In this document: positions 50,848 through 59,710 of the stretch, piece after piece
How the letters are laid out: each line of letters starts with the position of its first letter
Numbering within the stretch: position 1 is the first letter of the stretch
Origin: Thermoleophilia bacterium UBA6103
GTDB taxonomy: Bacteria; Actinomycetota; Thermoleophilia; UBA2241
DNA length: 60,985 bases
Direction: 5' to 3'
Assembly (NCBI GenBank): GCA_002423545.1
Contig: DIWP01000044.1
Coordinates: forward strand, 21,298 to 82,282
Made by a program: the position numbers and the translations under genes
Notes under the pieces: model-generated
The model's database searches: none
What the model saw: the letters and a program-made list of their open reading frames with translations, nothing else
Told to the model about the DNA's origin: nothing

Positions 50848-52317
50848 TCACGGGCGGTAGCGGATGACCAGGCCGCGCACGTCGAACGGCGGCCCCGCGC
50901 CGACGAGGCAGCCTCCCAGCGCATATACCGCCGAGCTGCGCCACGCCTCGACCCGGTAGAAGGCGTCCTGGCTCGCGAACGGGCTGTCGTATTCATCGTG
51001 CCAGCGGATCTTGCCGGTCGACGTATAGGCACGCAGCAGCGCGTTCGCCGCCGCCCCGGTACCGACCGTACCGGCGAAGTACGGCCGCCGTGAGGAGTCC
51101 ACGCTGACGTCGTAGAAGGTCGCTTCCCGGCCGCCGGCAAGGTCGCGGTAGAGCTTGGTCCAGCGCCGTACGCCCCCACGCGTGTAGCGCATGGCCACTG
51201 CGGAATACTGCGGCCCCGCGACACGCTCGCTGCGGCCGGCGACGTACAAGTTGCCGGCCGCATCGGCCACCACGCCAGACACGTCCTCTGAGCGATGATC
51301 GGGGCCGTCATACCGTCTCGCCCAGCGTCGCTTGCCGTTTGCGTCGTACCGCAGCAGCACGACATCGTCGCCGGCGCCGGCGTTCAGATCGGATTCCAGA
51401 GCCACGAAGAAGCCGCCCCGGGGATCCGCCACCACCCGGGCGTCGGCCTCGTTGCCGGGCCTGGCGAAACGCGCCTCTGTATGCCACACGCGGGCGCCGC
51501 TCGTGCGATCGAAGCAGAGGGTGACGCAATCATCGTCACCGGCCATCGAGCGGCTGGTGCCGCCCACCAGGATGTTGCCGCGTGAGTCGCGGGCGATACT
51601 GGTGGCGGCGTCGTGACCGGCCGGACCCACGTACGTCTCGGCCCAGCGCACGTCGCCACCGGCTGAGACCTTCAAGACGAGCCAGCCGCTGGTGGTGAAG
51701 GGTATGCCGCCGGTGTTGCCGGCGACGAACACCGTACCGCCCGGCGTGACCGTCAGGGCGACAGCGACGTCCACGGCGCCGGCGCTGAGATGGTCGTGGG
51801 TGAGCTTCCAGCGCACCGTCCCGTCGCGGCTGTACTTGACCAGCAGAGCGTCGGTGGCAGTCGGCGGTGCACCGGTATACCCGCAGGCATAGATGTTGCC
51901 GTACCTGTCGGTGGCGACATCCTGGAAGACCTCACTGGTGGGCGTCACCGGGTCATGGCGATACGTCCGTAGCCAGCGGCTGCCGGTGCGTCGGTACGTG
52001 ACCAGGAACCCGTCGTAGTCCTGTGGCGGTGTGGTAGTGGCCACATGCACGCCGCACAGGGACACCGACCCGTCGCCGGCGACGCAGGCCGACGCCGGCT
52101 CGAAGACGGGCGGTGTGAGCGCGAACCGTCTGACCCAGGAACGATGCGTGCCCGCGGCCAGCGCCTCCGCGGCCACACCGGCCAGCAGGACCGCACACAG
52201 CCCGACGGCGAGCAGCGCGGCGACCGTCGTCCGACGGCGCCTGATCCCCCGACCGACGCAGGCATGACGTGAGCCGCGTCGAGCCGCCGTCCCGCGACTC
52301 GCGATCGAGCCGTCCAT
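50848..52317 (-). CDS. Secreted beta-propeller protein (SBBP/PQQ-like repeats)
   Basis: 489 residues. Arg-rich N-terminus and signal helix (about 30-52, VAALLAVGLCAVLLAGVA) ending LAAG. Then about seven to eight repeats of roughly 50 residues, each with a core like VATDRYGNIYACGYTG, IARDSRGNILVGGTS or VVADAAGNLYVAGRS followed by D-ALLVKYSRDGTVRW-like strands. This is the SBBP-type propeller. Exported, probably surface or extracellular; ligand unknown. Starts at 52317 with ATG. Confidence 0.85.
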   Translation of the reverse strand: MDGSIASRGTAARRGSRHACVGRGIRRRRTTVAALLAVGLCAVLLAGVAAEALAAGTHRSWVRRFALTPPVFEPASACVAGDGSVSLCGVHVATTTPPQDYDGFLVTYRRTGSRWLRTYRHDPVTPTSEVFQDVATDRYGNIYACGYTGAPPTATDALLVKYSRDGTVRWKLTHDHLSAGAVDVAVALTVTPGGTVFVAGNTGGIPFTTSGWLVLKVSAGGDVRWAETYVGPAGHDAATSIARDSRGNILVGGTSRSMAGDDDCVTLCFDRTSGARVWHTEARFARPGNEADARVVADPRGGFFVALESDLNAGAGDDVVLLRYDANGKRRWARRYDGPDHRSEDVSGVVADAAGNLYVAGRSERVAGPQYSAVAMRYTRGGVRRWTKLYRDLAGGREATFYDVSVDSSRRPYFAGTVGTGAAANALLRAYTSTGKIRWHDEYDSPFASQDAFYRVEAWRSSAVYALGGCLVGAGPPFDVRGLVIRYRP

Positions 52318-52516
52318 GAGGCCCCCTCCCCCGCGATCACCGATGGCCGGCGCCCATCATGTGGACGCTCGAGGCTCATCATCCGAACGTCACGAGACGA
52401 GTATGCGCCCCAAGCGTTCGCATGTGAAGGCGAGGCGTTGACGGCGCGGAGGAGCGTTCCACGGCGCGGCGTGGTCTTGTTCCGCGAGACACGCGGCGGC
52501 CGGCGATGGCCGGCCG

Positions 52517-54208
52517 TCAGCAGAGCGGGTGGCGGACCTCCAGGACGCGGGCCACCTCATCGACGGCGAAGGAGGGCCAGTCGGCCTCGGCACAGCCCCG
52601 CTCGTGCGCCGATACGGGGTCCGAGCAACCGTGCCAGGCGCGGACCCCGGAGCCCCGGTCCAGGACGGTGCCGATGCGGGTGGCCTCGACGCCGGCGCCG
52701 GCGAGGGCGTCGAGCAGGTCGGTGGCCTCCTGCGCCGCGCAGGAGATGAGCAGGCTGCCGGAGCCGATGAGCCCCAGCGGATCGGCGCCGAGCAACCCGC
52801 AGACGCGCCGGGTCTCTTCGTAGAAGGGGATGGCATCGACGTCGACGCCGACCGCATGCCCGCCGGCGGACGCCAGCTCCAGGACCGCGGTGGCCAGCCC
52901 GCCTTCGGTGACGTCGTGCATGGCGTGGACGCCGCCGAACCTCGCCGCGACCCGCGCCTCGACCAGGATGCCCAGCAGCTCGCGGAGCCGCAGACAGGCG
53001 GCGAGCTCATCGTCGGTCATGCCCATGTCGCGCAGCTCGTCGGCCAGCTCGGCGGCCAGCAGGGCCGTGCCCTCGACCGCGATCCGCTTGCTCAGCACGA
53101 CCGCATCGCCGCTCGCCATGCTGCGCTTGTCGATGAGCCCGCGCTCGCCGAAGGTGCCCAGCATGGTACCGCTGACCACCACCCGCGTGACGGCGTCGGT
53201 GACCTCGGTGTGACCGCCGCACAGGGTCACGCCGTTGGCGGTGCACTCAGAGCCGATGCCGTCGAGGAGGGTGACCACCTGGGACGCCGTGCTGCCGAGC
53301 GGGAAGAGCACGGTCGCCAGGAACCAGCGCGGGTCGGCGCCGCAGACGGCGATGTCGTTGGCGTTCACCACCAGCGCCCAGGCGCCGGGCGAGTCGGCGG
53401 CGAACGTGATGGGGTCGGCGCCGAGCGAGATGATGCCGCCCGGCGAGGTGTCGACCACGGTGACGTCCTCGCCGACCCGCGGCGGCACCAGCACCGACGG
53501 GTCGTCGTGCGGCAGCTTCTCAAGAAAGCCCTCGAGCAGGTCGGCCGGCACCTTGCCGGCCGGCAGCGGCAGGCCGAGGCCGACGATGCGGCGCACCTCG
53601 GCCAGCGACGTGACCGTGAAGTCGGGCAGGTCGGGCGGTGCCATCGAGTCGCCGCTGTCGAGCAGGACGGTCACGGCGCCGGCCCGCTTGCCGGCCTCGA
53701 TCTCGAAGACGTAGTCGCCGACCACCAGCATCTGCCGCGGCGAGACGCCCATGTGCTCGGCGGCCGCCAGGACGCCGTCGGGGTGCGGCTTCTGCGCTAC
53801 GTCGTCGTCGCGCGTGATGATGACCTCGAAGTCGGCCGCCGAGACCGACGGGAAGTTGGCGAGAGCACGATCGACGGAGGCGCGGCTGTTGCGGGTCTGG
53901 ATGGCCAGCGGCAGACCGCGCTCGCGCAGCCAGCAGACCAGATCCTCGGCGCCGTCGTTGGGCCGCGCCCGTGCGGCGGCGGCGATCTCGACGTCGTGCA
54001 CCGCCTCCAGCGCCGCCTGCCGCGCCTGCGGATCGGCCATCTCGGCGATGAACTCGAGGATCGGCCGATCGTCGGGGCAGCCGACGCGGCGGCGGATGAG
54101 CGCGAAGTCGATGGCGCCGGGCGCCGTGAGCGTCTCGTCGAAGTCGAACAGGACGGCACAGACCCGGAAGCCGCGCGGTGGGCGTTGCTGCATGAGTCCG
54201 CTCCCCAT
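52517..54208 (-). CDS. HAD hydrolase fused to a HypE/ThiL-like AIR-synthase domain
   Basis: 563 residues with two enzymes in one chain. Residues about 15-225: HAD phosphatase with nucleophile Asp in VLFDFDETLTAPGA, Ser/Thr motif AIQTRNSRASV, Lys in QKPHPDGVL and acidic motif VVGDYVFEIEAG. Residues about 230-560: AIR-synthase/HypE-like ATP-binding domain (PPRVGEDVTVVD, LGADPITFAADSPGAWALVV, NANDIAVCGADPRWFLATVL, TLCGGHTEVTDAVTR, HDVTEGGLATAVLELA). Such domains transfer ATP phosphate to amides, carbamoyl or sulfur/selenium groups. Linkage suggests a phosphorylated product or intermediate handled by the HAD part. No hyp or sel genes adjoin. The ATG at 54208 or 54193 are both possible. Confidence 0.85.
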   Translation of the reverse strand: MGSGLMQQRPPRGFRVCAVLFDFDETLTAPGAIDFALIRRRVGCPDDRPILEFIAEMADPQARQAALEAVHDVEIAAAARARPNDGAEDLVCWLRERGLPLAIQTRNSRASVDRALANFPSVSAADFEVIITRDDDVAQKPHPDGVLAAAEHMGVSPRQMLVVGDYVFEIEAGKRAGAVTVLLDSGDSMAPPDLPDFTVTSLAEVRRIVGLGLPLPAGKVPADLLEGFLEKLPHDDPSVLVPPRVGEDVTVVDTSPGGIISLGADPITFAADSPGAWALVVNANDIAVCGADPRWFLATVLFPLGSTASQVVTLLDGIGSECTANGVTLCGGHTEVTDAVTRVVVSGTMLGTFGERGLIDKRSMASGDAVVLSKRIAVEGTALLAAELADELRDMGMTDDELAACLRLRELLGILVEARVAARFGGVHAMHDVTEGGLATAVLELASAGGHAVGVDVDAIPFYEETRRVCGLLGADPLGLIGSGSLLISCAAQEATDLLDALAGAGVEATRIGTVLDRGSGVRAWHGCSDPVSAHERGCAEADWPSFAVDEVARVLEVRHPLC

Positions 54209-54381
54209 GGGTGGTCACAGGATCCTCAGGCAATCCTTGCACGACCACAGTGGCCGCGTCGAGCGGTCGGCACGAGGCAGGACCCCGATCGAGCTGCGAG
54301 ACACGACCCTCTACCGCTCGTACACGACGGCGTATAGACTCTCGTCATCCCGATCGTCGCAGCGATGTAAGGAGAGTCCAC

Positions 54382-54624
54382 ATGTCATCGTACAAGCTGA
54401 TGCCAGAGGCAGTGCCCCCGGCAGGCCGCCGTGGCGGTTCGTCGGTCTACGCCGAGATACTCGATCAGTTCCTCGCCATGAAAGACGCCAGCGTCAGGGT
54501 GGAGTACGACCGCAAGCCGTCGACCGTGTACATCTCGCTCAAGCGCGCCGTCAAAAGCGACCCCAGGTACGCCGCCATCAAGGTCTCGCAGCGCGGCGAG
54601 AACGTCTATCTCATCAAGGAGTAA
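54382..54624 (+). CDS. Small conserved-looking protein of unknown function
   Basis: 80 residues; ATG preceded by AAGGAGAGTCCAC, a strong ribosome site. Sequence ends SRGENVYLIKE-like (VSQRGENVYLIKE) and contains EYDRKPSTVYISLKRAVKSD, a compact alpha/beta pattern with many Lys/Arg. Codon use and ribosome site support a real gene. Convergent with smpB, stops separated by 9 bp. Function not recognised. Confidence 0.7.
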   Translation: MSSYKLMPEAVPPAGRRGGSSVYAEILDQFLAMKDASVRVEYDRKPSTVYISLKRAVKSDPRYAAIKVSQRGENVYLIKE

Positions 54625-54633
54625 GGCAGGCGG

Positions 54634-55110
54634 TCAGTCCCTGGACTGCATCCGCTCCTTCATCTCCCGTTCCATGTCGCGATCGGCGTCGCGTTTGGCG
54701 ATGTCGGCCCGCTTGTCATAGAGCTTCTTGCCCTTGGCCAGGCCGATCTCTACCTTGGCCCGGCCATCCTTGAAGTACACCTTGGTCGGTACGACCGAGT
54801 AGCCGCGCTCGTCGACCCTGCCGCGCAGCCTGTCGATCTCGTGCCTGTGCAGGAGCAGCTTGCGGTCGCGGCCGGGCTCGTGGTTCCAGATGTTGCCCTG
54901 GACGTAGTGGCTGATGCTCGACCCGACCAGCCACGCCTCGTGGCCGCGGATCTCGACGTAGCTGTCGCGCAGCGTGATGCGCCCCGCACGCAGGCTCTTG
55001 ACCTCGGTGCCGACCAGGACGAGCCCCGCCTCCAGGGTCTCCTCGATCGAGTAGTCGTGGTACGCCTTGCGATTCTGGGCGACCATCTTGATGCCGTGTT
55101 CCCGTGCCAT
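54634..55110 (-). CDS. smpB: SsrA-binding protein SmpB
   Basis: Partner of tmRNA in rescuing stalled ribosomes. 158 residues. NRKAYHDYSIEETLEAGLVL, GTEVKSLRAGRITLRDSYV and KVYFKDGRAKVEIGLAKGKK are diagnostic, and the basic helical tail is present. Start ATG 55110 (MAREHGIKM). A TATCCT box lies 11 nt upstream with no strong Shine-Dalgarno. No ssrA gene is visible downstream within the window. Confidence 0.96.
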   Translation of the reverse strand: MAREHGIKMVAQNRKAYHDYSIEETLEAGLVLVGTEVKSLRAGRITLRDSYVEIRGHEAWLVGSSISHYVQGNIWNHEPGRDRKLLLHRHEIDRLRGRVDERGYSVVPTKVYFKDGRAKVEIGLAKGKKLYDKRADIAKRDADRDMEREMKERMQSRD

Positions 55111-55167
55111 CTCAGCCAGCGAGGATAGCACGGGCGGGCACACCAATGACGCCGGCGCGCGCCGCCT

Positions 55168-57264
55168 TCAGCGCCGCCGGCCCGGCGGCGTGCCGGGCGG
55201 CCGCTTGCGATCGGCGTCGCGGGCCGCCCGCCGTCTGGGCGCCGGCCGGCGGCGCGGTGCGCCGGCGGCCGCCTGACGGTCGCGCTGCACTTTGGCGCCT
55301 TCATGTCCCGCCAGATCGAGCGTGACCCGGCCGCGCGCCTTCTCGATGCGCTCCACCGTCACGCTGATGCGGTCGCCCATGCGGTACCGTTTGCCGCTGG
55401 AGCTGCCGACCAGCGACGCTCCGGTCGGCGACTCGTAGAAGCGCTCGTCGCCGAGCCGGGACGACGGCACGAAGCCCTGATACGTACCGCCGAAATGCAC
55501 GAAGACGCCGCCGCCGATGAGGCCCACGATCTCTCCGTCGAAGACCGTCTCCCATCCCAGCCGGACGAGGAGGTCCTCGAGCAGGAAGGCAAGGGCGACG
55601 TCATCGGCCTTGAGCTCGAGCCGGGCGATGACGCGCTCCCGGGTCGAGCACTCCTCGGCGACGGCGCCGAGCACACCGTCGGCCAGCTCGCCGCCGTCCA
55701 GGCCCAGATGAGCGCAGAGCGCCCGGTGCACCACGAGGTCCGGGTAGCGGCGGATCGGCGACGTGAAGTGCAGGTAGGCGCTGCTGGCCAGGCCGAAGTG
55801 ACCGAGGTTCTGGGGCGCATAGCGCGCCTGCTTGAGCGCGCGCAGAAGCAGCTGCGGGAACGCCAGCCGGCCGCGCCGCTCGCGGGCGCAGAACGGCGGC
55901 AGCATCTCCGAGAGACGGCGCAGGGCACCGGCGACCTGCTCGGCGCTCGCCGTCTCGCCCTCTGGGAACGGCGGTGTCGGGACGTCGAGCTCCTCGAGCA
56001 TCGCCATGAGGCCGTCGGCGGACCGGGCGTCGGGCGGTTCGTGCACGCGATAGATGGCCTGGGCCTTGCGCTGGACCAGGTACTGCGCCACGGCTTCATT
56101 GGCCGCCAGCATGAACTCCTCGACCAGCGCGTGCGACGGCGTCTCGGGACGCGACGAGGCACCGATGAGCCGGCCCCCGCCGTCGAAGCGGTACTCGGGC
56201 TCGAAGGAGCCGATGCGCAGGGCGCCGCGCTCGAAGCGCCGCCGGCGCAGCACGGCCGCCAGCTCCCAGGCGAGCAGCAGGTGGTCGGTCAGCTCCGGGT
56301 GGGCCGTGAAGGTGGCGCCTTCGACCAGGGCGCGGCTGTCGCCGGCGTCGCCCGCCCGAACGCGGCCGTCTTCGGCCGTCTCCGCCTCCGCCCCGGACTC
56401 TTCGACGAGCCCCGTCGGCGCCGCGTGAGGCGCCGCCTCCGCCGCCGCGACCTCCGCCGCCACGTCCTCTCCCGCCGAGCGCGGCGGCTCGCCGGGCAGG
56501 TGCTCGGCCGGCAGCGTGACGCCGTTCTCGGCCAGAAGCGCATCGGCAAAACCGTACGTGAGTCGGTGATCGCTGTGGATCAGCGAGCGATAGAACCGCA
56601 CCCGACCGCGCTCGCCCCGTGCGTCGAAGGAGAACTCGGCCGTGAGACACTTGCGCGGCTCGCGCGGCCGCAGGCTGCAGACACCGGAGCTGAGCTCACG
56701 CGGCAGCATCGGCTCGGCCGACAGCGGCAGATAGACGCTGCTGGTGCGGCGCCGCGCCTCCTTGTCGATGGCGCCGTCGAGGTCCACGAAGTAGCTCACG
56801 TCGGCGATGTGCACCCAGGCACGGTAGCCGTTGTCTTCACGGCGCACCGAGATGGCATCGTCGAAGTCGCGCGCGGAGTCGGGATCGATGGTGAACGTCG
56901 GCAGGCCGGCGAGATCGACCCGCTCGGGATCGGTGCGGGTGGTGCGCTCCTGCACCCGTTCGGCTTCGTCGATCACCTCGCCGGCGAACCCCTGCCGGAT
57001 GCCGCGCGCGTGCAGCAGAGCGCTGAGCACCGCCGACAGGTCGCCGGCCGGACCGAGGACCTCGACGACCCGCAGGCGGTTGCCCTGATGCGGCTCGGCG
57101 AGGACCAGGTCACCGAGGTTCACGACCGGACCGCCCCTGGCCATGAGCCACTGACGCTCGTCGGCGAACAGCGGCTCGAGCGCCCAGTACTTGCCCCAGC
57201 GGACGACCTCGAAAGGCATGGGGGCGGTCCAGTCGGGCTGTGGGGTGCGCTTCACGCGAGCCAC
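55168..57264 (-). CDS. rnr: Ribonuclease R (RNB-domain 3'-5' exoribonuclease)
   Basis: 698 residues. RNB catalytic domain from about 130: TIDPDSARDFDDAISV holds the metal-binding Asp cluster; HFTSPIRRYPDLVVHRAL is the second signature. An acidic Ala/Glu-rich insert (about 260-320) interrupts the domain. The C-terminal S1 domain (GEIVGLIGGGVFVHFGGTY) precedes a basic tail rich in Arg/Ala/Pro. The N-terminal cold-shock domains seem shorter than in E. coli RNase R. Works in RNA quality control, often with SmpB-tmRNA, and lies next to smpB. Confidence 0.93.
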   Translation of the reverse strand: MARVKRTPQPDWTAPMPFEVVRWGKYWALEPLFADERQWLMARGGPVVNLGDLVLAEPHQGNRLRVVEVLGPAGDLSAVLSALLHARGIRQGFAGEVIDEAERVQERTTRTDPERVDLAGLPTFTIDPDSARDFDDAISVRREDNGYRAWVHIADVSYFVDLDGAIDKEARRRTSSVYLPLSAEPMLPRELSSGVCSLRPREPRKCLTAEFSFDARGERGRVRFYRSLIHSDHRLTYGFADALLAENGVTLPAEHLPGEPPRSAGEDVAAEVAAAEAAPHAAPTGLVEESGAEAETAEDGRVRAGDAGDSRALVEGATFTAHPELTDHLLLAWELAAVLRRRRFERGALRIGSFEPEYRFDGGGRLIGASSRPETPSHALVEEFMLAANEAVAQYLVQRKAQAIYRVHEPPDARSADGLMAMLEELDVPTPPFPEGETASAEQVAGALRRLSEMLPPFCARERRGRLAFPQLLLRALKQARYAPQNLGHFGLASSAYLHFTSPIRRYPDLVVHRALCAHLGLDGGELADGVLGAVAEECSTRERVIARLELKADDVALAFLLEDLLVRLGWETVFDGEIVGLIGGGVFVHFGGTYQGFVPSSRLGDERFYESPTGASLVGSSSGKRYRMGDRISVTVERIEKARGRVTLDLAGHEGAKVQRDRQAAAGAPRRRPAPRRRAARDADRKRPPGTPPGRRR

Positions 57265-57280
57265 GCTCGCCGCCTCCTCC

Positions 57281-58480
57281 TCAGTCCTCTTGCTCGGCGA
57301 TGTAGTCGAGCGCCGCGTCGAGCTGCTCGTCGCCCTTCTGCTTGGGTCGGTCCTTGACCACGATCGCCGGCTTGATGCCCTTCTTGTTGATGTTGCGACC
57401 GTCGGGGGTGAGGTAGACGGCGATGGTGAGCTTGAGCAGCGCCCCGCCGGGCATGGAGACGATGCTCTGGACGAGGCCCTTGCCGAAGGTCTTTGTCCCG
57501 ATCAGGGTGCCGCGCTCGTAGTCCTGGATGGCGCCGGCGGTGATCTCGCTGGCGCTGGCCGTGTATTCGTCGACCAGCACCACCATCGGCATGTCGGTGG
57601 CGAAGTCGCCGGTGGCGTCGAAGACCTCCTTCGGCGAGTGCAGACCCTCGGTCGAGACGATCGGCCCCTCCTCGATGAAGAGACTCGACACGTTGACGGC
57701 CTCGGAGATCAGGCCGCCGCCGTTGGACCGCAGATCGAAGACGAGCCAGGACGCGCCACGGCGCTCCGACCAGTCGATGGCCGTGCGGACCTTCTCGCCA
57801 GCGTCCTCGGCGAAGTCGGTGAGCCACACGTAGCCCACCTTGGTCTCGTCGGGCGCCGTGAGCATCTTGCGCTCGACGATGGGGATGGTGATCTGGCGTC
57901 GGGTGACGGTGATGGTGCGCGTGCTGCCGTCCTCCTTGCGCACGCGCAGCTTGACGTCGGTACCCTCGTCGCCCTTGATGTGGGCGATGTTGGCCTCCAG
58001 GGAGCGGTCTTTGGTCGGCACGCCGTCGACGGCCAGGATCGTGTCGCCGGCACGCAGGCCGGCCTTCTTGGCCGGCGACCCGTCGAAGACGCCGGTGATG
58101 AGCACCGTGCCGTCGTCGTTCGTCTGCAGCGAGGCGCCGATGCCCGTGTAGCGGCCTTCGGTCTGCTCGCGCAGCAGCTGCGCCTCTTTCGGCGTGAGGT
58201 ACACGGTGTACGGGTCCTTGAGCGACTCGAGCATGCCGTCTATGCCGGCGGTGCCGAGCTTCTCGGCATCGACCGGCCGGTAGTACTGCGTCTGCAGCTC
58301 CTTGATGATGCGCGTCTGCAGCTCGCCGGCCGCCGCCGCCTGCTCCTTCTGGTCGCCGCTCAGGTCGACGTTGAGAGCCGGGACCACCCAGCCGACGGCG
58401 AGACCGATCCCGAAGCCCACCACCAGGACGGCAGCGATGAGGAGCGCCTTGAGAGCGATCCGGACGCCCTCGGACTTCAG
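57281..58480 (-). CDS. ctpA: C-terminal processing peptidase (S41, CtpA-like) with apparent CTG start
   Basis: 399 residues. N-terminal membrane anchor (VRIALKALLIAAVLVVGFGI), PDZ domain (about 95-185, GIGASLQTNDDGTVLITGVF), then the protease domain with the catalytic Ser in DEYTASASEITAGAI and the Lys in GTKTFGKGLVQSI. No ATG, GTG or TTG lies between the last upstream-gene codons and the anchor; CTG at 58480 overlaps the upstream TGA in a CTGA, the same spacing as ATGA/GTGA couplings in this window, so CTG start is proposed. A GTG within the anchor is the alternative. Processes cell-envelope proteins; follows ftsE-ftsX-M23. Confidence 0.9.
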   Translation of the reverse strand: MKSEGVRIALKALLIAAVLVVGFGIGLAVGWVVPALNVDLSGDQKEQAAAAGELQTRIIKELQTQYYRPVDAEKLGTAGIDGMLESLKDPYTVYLTPKEAQLLREQTEGRYTGIGASLQTNDDGTVLITGVFDGSPAKKAGLRAGDTILAVDGVPTKDRSLEANIAHIKGDEGTDVKLRVRKEDGSTRTITVTRRQITIPIVERKMLTAPDETKVGYVWLTDFAEDAGEKVRTAIDWSERRGASWLVFDLRSNGGGLISEAVNVSSLFIEEGPIVSTEGLHSPKEVFDATGDFATDMPMVVLVDEYTASASEITAGAIQDYERGTLIGTKTFGKGLVQSIVSMPGGALLKLTIAVYLTPDGRNINKKGIKPAIVVKDRPKQKGDEQLDAALDYIAEQED

Positions 58481-59685
58481 TTGAGGTACCCCATGGGATC
58501 GACCGGATTGCCGTTGATGCGCACCTCGAAGTGGAGGTGCGGGCCGGTCGAATAGCCGGTGCTGCCCACGTATCCGATGACCTGTCCGCGGCTCACCGGG
58601 CCGCCGGAGATGGCGATCTGCGACTGATGCGCGTAGAGCGTCGAGATGCCGCCGCCGTGGTCGACGATGATGGTGTTGCCGTAGCCACTCATCCAGCTGG
58701 CGTAGATCACGCTGCCGCCGTCGGCGGCCTTGATCGGCGTGCCGTAACCGGCGCCTATGTCGATGCCGGTGTGCATCTTGCGGACGCCGAAGATGGGGTG
58801 GATGCGCCAGCCGAACGGCGAGCTGAGCGTGCCGGAGCAGGGCCACGTCATGCTGCCGGTGGCGCGGCCGTCGCCGTCGCCCTGCATGCCGACGATCACG
58901 CCGGCGAGGCCCTGGCTCTCTGAGGCGAGCTGCGCCTCCTGGGCCTCCCAGGCCCGGATGTCGCTCTCGACGTCGCCGAGTGCCTTGTTCTTGGCCCGGC
59001 GGTCGGCCTTGACCGTACTCTCCGCCGCCAACTGCTCGGCCTCGAGCGCCTGCAGCTCGTCGGTGCGTTCCTTGAGCTCGTCGCGGATGGCCCGCGCCTC
59101 GCGGGTGTCGACCAGCACTTCGTGCTTCTGCGTCTTGACGGTGTTGCGGGCGGTGGTGAGGTCGCCTACCAGGTCGTCGTCGCTCTCGACGAGGCGGCGC
59201 AGGAACTCAAGGCGGGTGACGAGGTCGTCGAAGCCGTTGGCGTCGACCAGCACGTCGAGGTAGTCGAGCTCGCCCATCTTGTACGCCTCGACGACGCGGG
59301 CGTCGAAGACCTTCTGCTGCCAGGCGAGCTCGATCTCGGCCCGCTTGAGCTGGCGCTGCTTCTCCTGCAGCTCGGCGTGCAGCTCCTCGTACCTGGCCTG
59401 CTGCGTCTCGAGCTTGCCCGAGACGACCTCGATCTTCTCGCCCAGCGTCGCCAGCTTGGACTCGATGGCGCTGAGACGCTTGTCGAGGTCGGCGATCTTC
59501 TTGCTCAGGCCGCTCTTCTTCTGCTCGGCCTGCTCGATGAGCCGCTGCAGCTCTTCCAGCGACTTGGCGCCGCCGGCCGGTTGCGCCTCCAGCAAAGCGA
59601 GCGTGCCGAACGCGACGGCCATCAGGCCCACCGCCAGCAGCAACGGCGTGAGACGACGGATCAGTGTGCGCCCCCGTGCTTCCAC
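58477..59685 (-). CDS. Murein hydrolase activator, EnvC-like M23 peptidase with coiled coil
   Basis: 402 residues from GTG 59685. Signal/anchor helix (10-32), a long coiled coil (about 42-255, Glu/Lys/Leu-rich), and an M23/LytM domain: HPIFGVRKMHTGIDIGAGYG (metal His and Asp), YASWMSGYGNTIIVDHGGGI, HLHFEVRINGNPVDP (HxH). All metal ligands are present, so it may hydrolyse peptidoglycan itself. Directly after ftsX, as expected for a partner controlled by FtsEX during division. No good Shine-Dalgarno. Confidence 0.93.
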   Translation of the reverse strand: MEARGRTLIRRLTPLLLAVGLMAVAFGTLALLEAQPAGGAKSLEELQRLIEQAEQKKSGLSKKIADLDKRLSAIESKLATLGEKIEVVSGKLETQQARYEELHAELQEKQRQLKRAEIELAWQQKVFDARVVEAYKMGELDYLDVLVDANGFDDLVTRLEFLRRLVESDDDLVGDLTTARNTVKTQKHEVLVDTREARAIRDELKERTDELQALEAEQLAAESTVKADRRAKNKALGDVESDIRAWEAQEAQLASESQGLAGVIVGMQGDGDGRATGSMTWPCSGTLSSPFGWRIHPIFGVRKMHTGIDIGAGYGTPIKAADGGSVIYASWMSGYGNTIIVDHGGGISTLYAHQSQIAISGGPVSRGQVIGYVGSTGYSTGPHLHFEVRINGNPVDPMGYLN

Positions 59686-59710
59686 TCTGCGACCGTCCCG
59701 GTCCCGACCC

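Noticed and set aside
52517..54208. Selenophosphate synthetase (SelD) assignment for the AIR-synthase part
   Set aside because: The SelD N-terminal Gly-rich loop with Sec/Cys is not present, and the motifs fit the HypE/ThiL-like subgroup better.
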